DNA of 6,205 nt. Source: Candidatus Pacearchaeota archaeon. Lineage in GTDB: Archaea; Nanobdellota; Nanobdellia; Pacearchaeales; GW2011-AR1. The position numbers and the translations under genes are program-made. A model generated the notes under the pieces. The model was not told the DNA's origin. It ran no database searches and saw only the letters and a list, made by a program, of their open reading frames with translations. The stretch is from assembly GCA_016186375.1 (NCBI GenBank), contig JACPLS010000104.1:1-6205 (forward strand), read 5' to 3'. This document shows, one piece after another, positions 4,002-6,205 of the stretch (position 1 is its first letter; the number at the start of each line of letters is the position of its first letter).

Positions 4002-5999
4002 ATGGACTTAACTTATTTTATGGAATCGGAAAAAAGAGAAGGTTTGAATGAAAACCAATCACTTGAAATAAATCGAGCTAGATACACTCAAGATAATTTC
4101 AATGAATTAGGGAAAGTAATTAAAAAATGTAAAAAAATTATTGAAGCTGAAGAGGGAATTCGTTCTGACATATCTTTTAAGGAAATTACCAAGGTTATCT
4201 TAACAAAGATGTATGAAGAAAGGAGGGGCATGATTGGAGAATCCAATAGGTTTTGTAGAAAATTCTTAATAAAATCTAATAATCCAATAAAAGAGTTTCA
4301 GAATCTATTTAACGAAGCAAAGAATACCTACTCAATATATGATGAATCTAAAGAAACAATTAGACTATTAATAAAACACGATGAGAATTTATTAAATATT
4401 GTGGATTTGTTAGAAAATTGGTCGTTTTTAGGAATAGATGAAGATGTAAAAGGTATGCTTTATGAGGTTTTTTTAAAAGCGAGTTTAAGGGGAGATTTAG
4501 GTCAATTTTTTACTCCTAAAGAACTTGTAAATTCTATGATAGATTTAGTTAATCCTAGATTAAATAATAAAATACTAGATCCTGCTTGTGGTTCTGGAGG
4601 TTTCTTAATACACTCTTTTTTAAAGATTAAGAAAGAAATGGCACAAAATGATAAAGAAAAAATAAAGAATTTTGTTGATTCTTCATTATGGGGTTTTGAA
4701 GTTGATTCGGATTTGCATTTGTTGGCAAAAATCAACTTAATAATGCATGGAGATGGTTATACTAACATACACAACGCTAATTTCATTTCTTATAAGGACG
4801 ATAATATTAAATCAACTTTTGATATTATATTAACAAATCCGCCATTTAGCTTTCCAGTAGAAAGCAAAGAACATTTGAAGATGTTTGAATTGGGCAAAGA
4901 TAGAACTTCTGAACAAATAGATATTTTATATGTAGAAAAATGTCTAAAATTATTAAAAGAGGACGGTGTGCTATCAATAGTTTTGCCAGAAGGGTTACTA
5001 AATCTTCCAACATATAGGTATTTCAGAGATTTTATTTTAGATAAAGCAGATTTGGTAGGTAATATTAGTATTCCTGCTGGGGCATTTATACCATTTGGAC
5101 AATCTAATTCCAAAACCTGTATTTTAATCTTGAAGAAGAAAGGAAAACAGAAGATTGAATATTCTTTTATTGCTGACGCAGTTGAGATAGGATATGAAGT
5201 TGGGAAGAAAGAATATAAGCGACATAACAGAAATGATTTAATTGACTTTGTAAATCACTTTAAATCCAATAATCGAGCTGTCAAAACTAGTGAATGGGGC
5301 GGTAGAAGTGCATTTGTTAAAAAAAATATGATAGACCCTGAGAGATTAGATGCAAAATATTATTTTATGAAACTTTACTTAGAAGAAATTAAAAAATCTG
5401 GGGCGAATGTTAAGAAACTATCTGAAATTGCTACGATTACTCAAAAAAGAATAAATCCGTCAAAGACACCAGATAAAGAGTTTTACTATCTTGAAGTTCC
5501 AGATATTTCAGAAGATACGGGGATGATAGGGAATATCCGAAAGATTAAGGGAAAATATATCAATGGAAACAAGGTTAATTTTAAATCTGGTGATGTTTTA
5601 TTTACAAGACTTTATCCAGACAAAAATAGAATTATTATTGTTCCAGAAGAGATTAAAGAGGGAGTGTGTTCTGACGAAATATATTTGATTCGTCCTAAAG
5701 ACCCAAAAGAGGTTAACCAATATGTCTTATTGGCGGCTTTGAAATCTTCAATGGTTACAAATCAAGTAAAAGATCTTATATCTGGCAGTTCTTCTTCCAG
5801 ACCAAGATTAAAAGATAAAGATTTGCATGGCGTTCTTATTCCTGTTTTAACTAATGAACAGAATGTTGAGATTGCTAATAAAATGAAAAAAATCGTAGAG
5901 GAACATTGGAAGGCGTGTCAGGGTTATCTTTATGGTTACAAAGAAGTGTTATCCAACTTCGGCGATGATATAATCAAAGATTTAATCAGAAAAGTATAA
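4002..5999 (+). CDS. N6-adenine DNA methyltransferase fused to a single target-recognition domain (M-S fusion)
   Basis: 665 residues. Residues 1-150 are helical and resemble the N-terminal region of HsdM. The gamma-class methyltransferase core has motif X at GQFFTP (167-172), motif I at DPACGSGGF (193-201) for S-adenosylmethionine, and motif IV at NPPF (279-282), so the product is N6-methyladenine. After EWGGRSAFVKKNMIDPERLDAKYY (431-454), a linker seen in fused enzymes, residues 470-620 form one HsdS-like target-recognition domain (KLSEIATITQKRINPS, DISEDTGMIG, FKSGDVLFTRLYPD, SSSSRPRLKDKDL). Residues 621-665 are helical, like the HsdS spacer helices. No nuclease motif was seen, so cutting is left to the neighbouring endonuclease. 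A single recognition domain predicts that a dimer reads a symmetrical interrupted site. It has its own leaderless promoter carrying the cassette's operator boxes. Confidence 0.92.
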   Translation: MDLTYFMESEKREGLNENQSLEINRARYTQDNFNELGKVIKKCKKIIEAEEGIRSDISFKEITKVILTKMYEERRGMIGESNRFCRKFLIKSNNPIKEFQNLFNEAKNTYSIYDESKETIRLLIKHDENLLNIVDLLENWSFLGIDEDVKGMLYEVFLKASLRGDLGQFFTPKELVNSMIDLVNPRLNNKILDPACGSGGFLIHSFLKIKKEMAQNDKEKIKNFVDSSLWGFEVDSDLHLLAKINLIMHGDGYTNIHNANFISYKDDNIKSTFDIILTNPPFSFPVESKEHLKMFELGKDRTSEQIDILYVEKCLKLLKEDGVLSIVLPEGLLNLPTYRYFRDFILDKADLVGNISIPAGAFIPFGQSNSKTCILILKKKGKQKIEYSFIADAVEIGYEVGKKEYKRHNRNDLIDFVNHFKSNNRAVKTSEWGGRSAFVKKNMIDPERLDAKYYFMKLYLEEIKKSGANVKKLSEIATITQKRINPSKTPDKEFYYLEVPDISEDTGMIGNIRKIKGKYINGNKVNFKSGDVLFTRLYPDKNRIIIVPEEIKEGVCSDEIYLIRPKDPKEVNQYVLLAALKSSMVTNQVKDLISGSSSSRPRLKDKDLHGVLIPVLTNEQNVEIANKMKKIVEEHWKACQGYLYGYKEVLSNFGDDIIKDLIRKV

Positions 6000-6000
6000 A

Positions 6001-6097
6001 TGTCGTTTCGTCGCCCCCTCCCCCGTTCGTCGTTTTTCGTTCTCGTTAAAATTGTCTCCTATCAGTTCGTGCCACTAAAATTTAATTGCGTATAACA
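6001..6097 (-). repeat. Right arm of the long-range inverted repeat flanking the R-M cassette
   Basis: It begins two bases after the methyltransferase stop. In reverse complement it reads TGTTATACGC, TTAAATTTTAGTGGCA, GGAGACAATTTTA and a GGGGGAGGGGG tract, the same order as the left arm at 2763-2930 but without most of the hairpin inserts. It ends with the fifth ATAACA core, GCGTATAACA (6088-6097). A T5 run at 6033-6037 might help end the methyltransferase transcript, but I see no clear terminator. Confidence 0.8.
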
Positions 6098-6098
6098 C

Positions 6099-6130
6099 CT
6101 ATTAAGCGTAGTTTTAATTACGCTTAATAG
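6099..6130. repeat. Perfect 12-bp stem-loop next to the element's right end
   Basis: CTATTAAGCGTA (6099-6110) and TACGCTTAATAG (6119-6130) pair perfectly around the 8-base loop GTTTTAAT. It starts two bases after the last ATAACA core. No T-tract follows it, so a terminator role is weak. It could be an operator for the next gene or part of the element's boundary. Confidence 0.65.
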
Positions 6131-6156
6131 ATATATGGATATATAAAGCGAAATTC

Positions 6157-6164
6157 TTATAAAT
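6157..6164 (+). promoter_or_regulatory. TATA box for the gene starting at the right edge
   Basis: TTATAAAT is centred about 26-27 bases before the ATG at 6187, matching the leaderless spacing of the other promoters in this window. Confidence 0.5.
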
Positions 6165-6186
6165 AACATTTGACAGTAGAATAGTA

Positions 6187-6205
6187 ATGGATGTATCACT
6201 TGAAC
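6187..6205 (+). CDS. Start of a probable next gene, cut by the window edge
   Basis: Only ATG and five further full codons (MDVSLE) are visible. The call rests on the correctly spaced TATA box at 6157-6164 and the absence of any other feature in the gap. The product cannot be guessed. The beginning MD(V/I)SL resembles the first residues of the winged-helix regulator at 3011 (MDISLL), which may be chance. Confidence 0.35.

Larger units (their letters stand above)
2277..6097. mobile_element. Candidate R-M-carrying mobile element bounded by CGTATAACA direct repeats
   Basis: CGTATAACA occurs at 2277-2285 and again, in the same orientation, at 6089-6097, enclosing the palindrome array and the whole restriction-modification cassette. 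The cassette is also held inside a long-range inverted repeat (2763-2930 and 6001-6097). Genes on either side look unrelated to it. No transposase, integrase or Rep protein is in the window, so mobility is inferred from architecture and cargo type only, and the exact ends are uncertain. Confidence 0.4.

Noticed and set aside
4002..5999. Type IIG enzyme with cutting and methylation in one chain
   Set aside because: No N-terminal PD-(D/E)XK motif was found before the methyltransferase core; residues 1-150 look like HsdM helices.
2277..6097. Classical insertion sequence
   Set aside because: No transposase is encoded, and the inverted ends are interrupted by hairpins instead of being simple terminal repeats with short target duplications.

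Overview
The window looks archaeal, most likely from a small-genome AT-rich lineage (DPANN-type; inferred, not proven). The evidence is a TrmB-family regulator, TATA boxes of the TTTATATA type centred about 26-30 bases before ATG codons (leaderless transcription), few strong Shine-Dalgarno sites, short intergenic gaps and low GC except in a few hairpin tips.

Layout. (1) Bases 1-453, minus strand: N-terminal 151 codons of a TrmB-like sugar-type regulator that runs off the left edge. (2) Bases 454-552: a divergent control region with one TATA box for each direction and an inverted repeat between them. (3) Bases 553-2235, plus strand: a tight three-gene operon made of a HAD-fold protein with an altered catalytic motif I, a helical protein resembling the linker region of PEP-utilising enzymes, and a 95-residue phosphohistidine (swivelling) domain with an intact TSHAA signature. 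The last two overlap by 7 bases, and the conserved domain seems to start in one frame and continue in the other. No ATP-grasp domain is present.

(4) Bases 2277-2933: about 650 bases without a convincing gene, built from nested imperfect palindromes. Five copies of an ATAACA/TGTTAT core alternate in orientation (four here, the fifth at 6088-6097). Consecutive copies bound three palindromes, and the fourth pairing spans 3.3 kb. Many small hairpins sit inside the arms, nearly all with three-base loops, several of the C-GNA-G type that is unusually stable in single-stranded DNA.

(5) Bases 2958-5999: a restriction-modification cassette enclosed by that fourth, long-range inverted repeat. It holds a small winged-helix regulator, a PD-(D/E)XK-like endonuclease overlapping it by 11 bases, and an N6-adenine methyltransferase fused to a single HsdS-like target-recognition domain. 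Both cassette promoters carry ATGTTAAT boxes in pairs spaced 11 bases apart, which suggests that the winged-helix protein times the cassette as bacterial C proteins do, but with an archaeal fold. (6) Bases 6099-6205: a perfect 12-bp hairpin and a promoter with the first codons of a probable next gene.

The most interesting signal is the combination of a self-regulated R-M cassette with an array of nested, triloop-rich palindromes and long-range inverted ends. It resembles an element recombined through folded single-stranded DNA, but no recombinase or transposase is in view.
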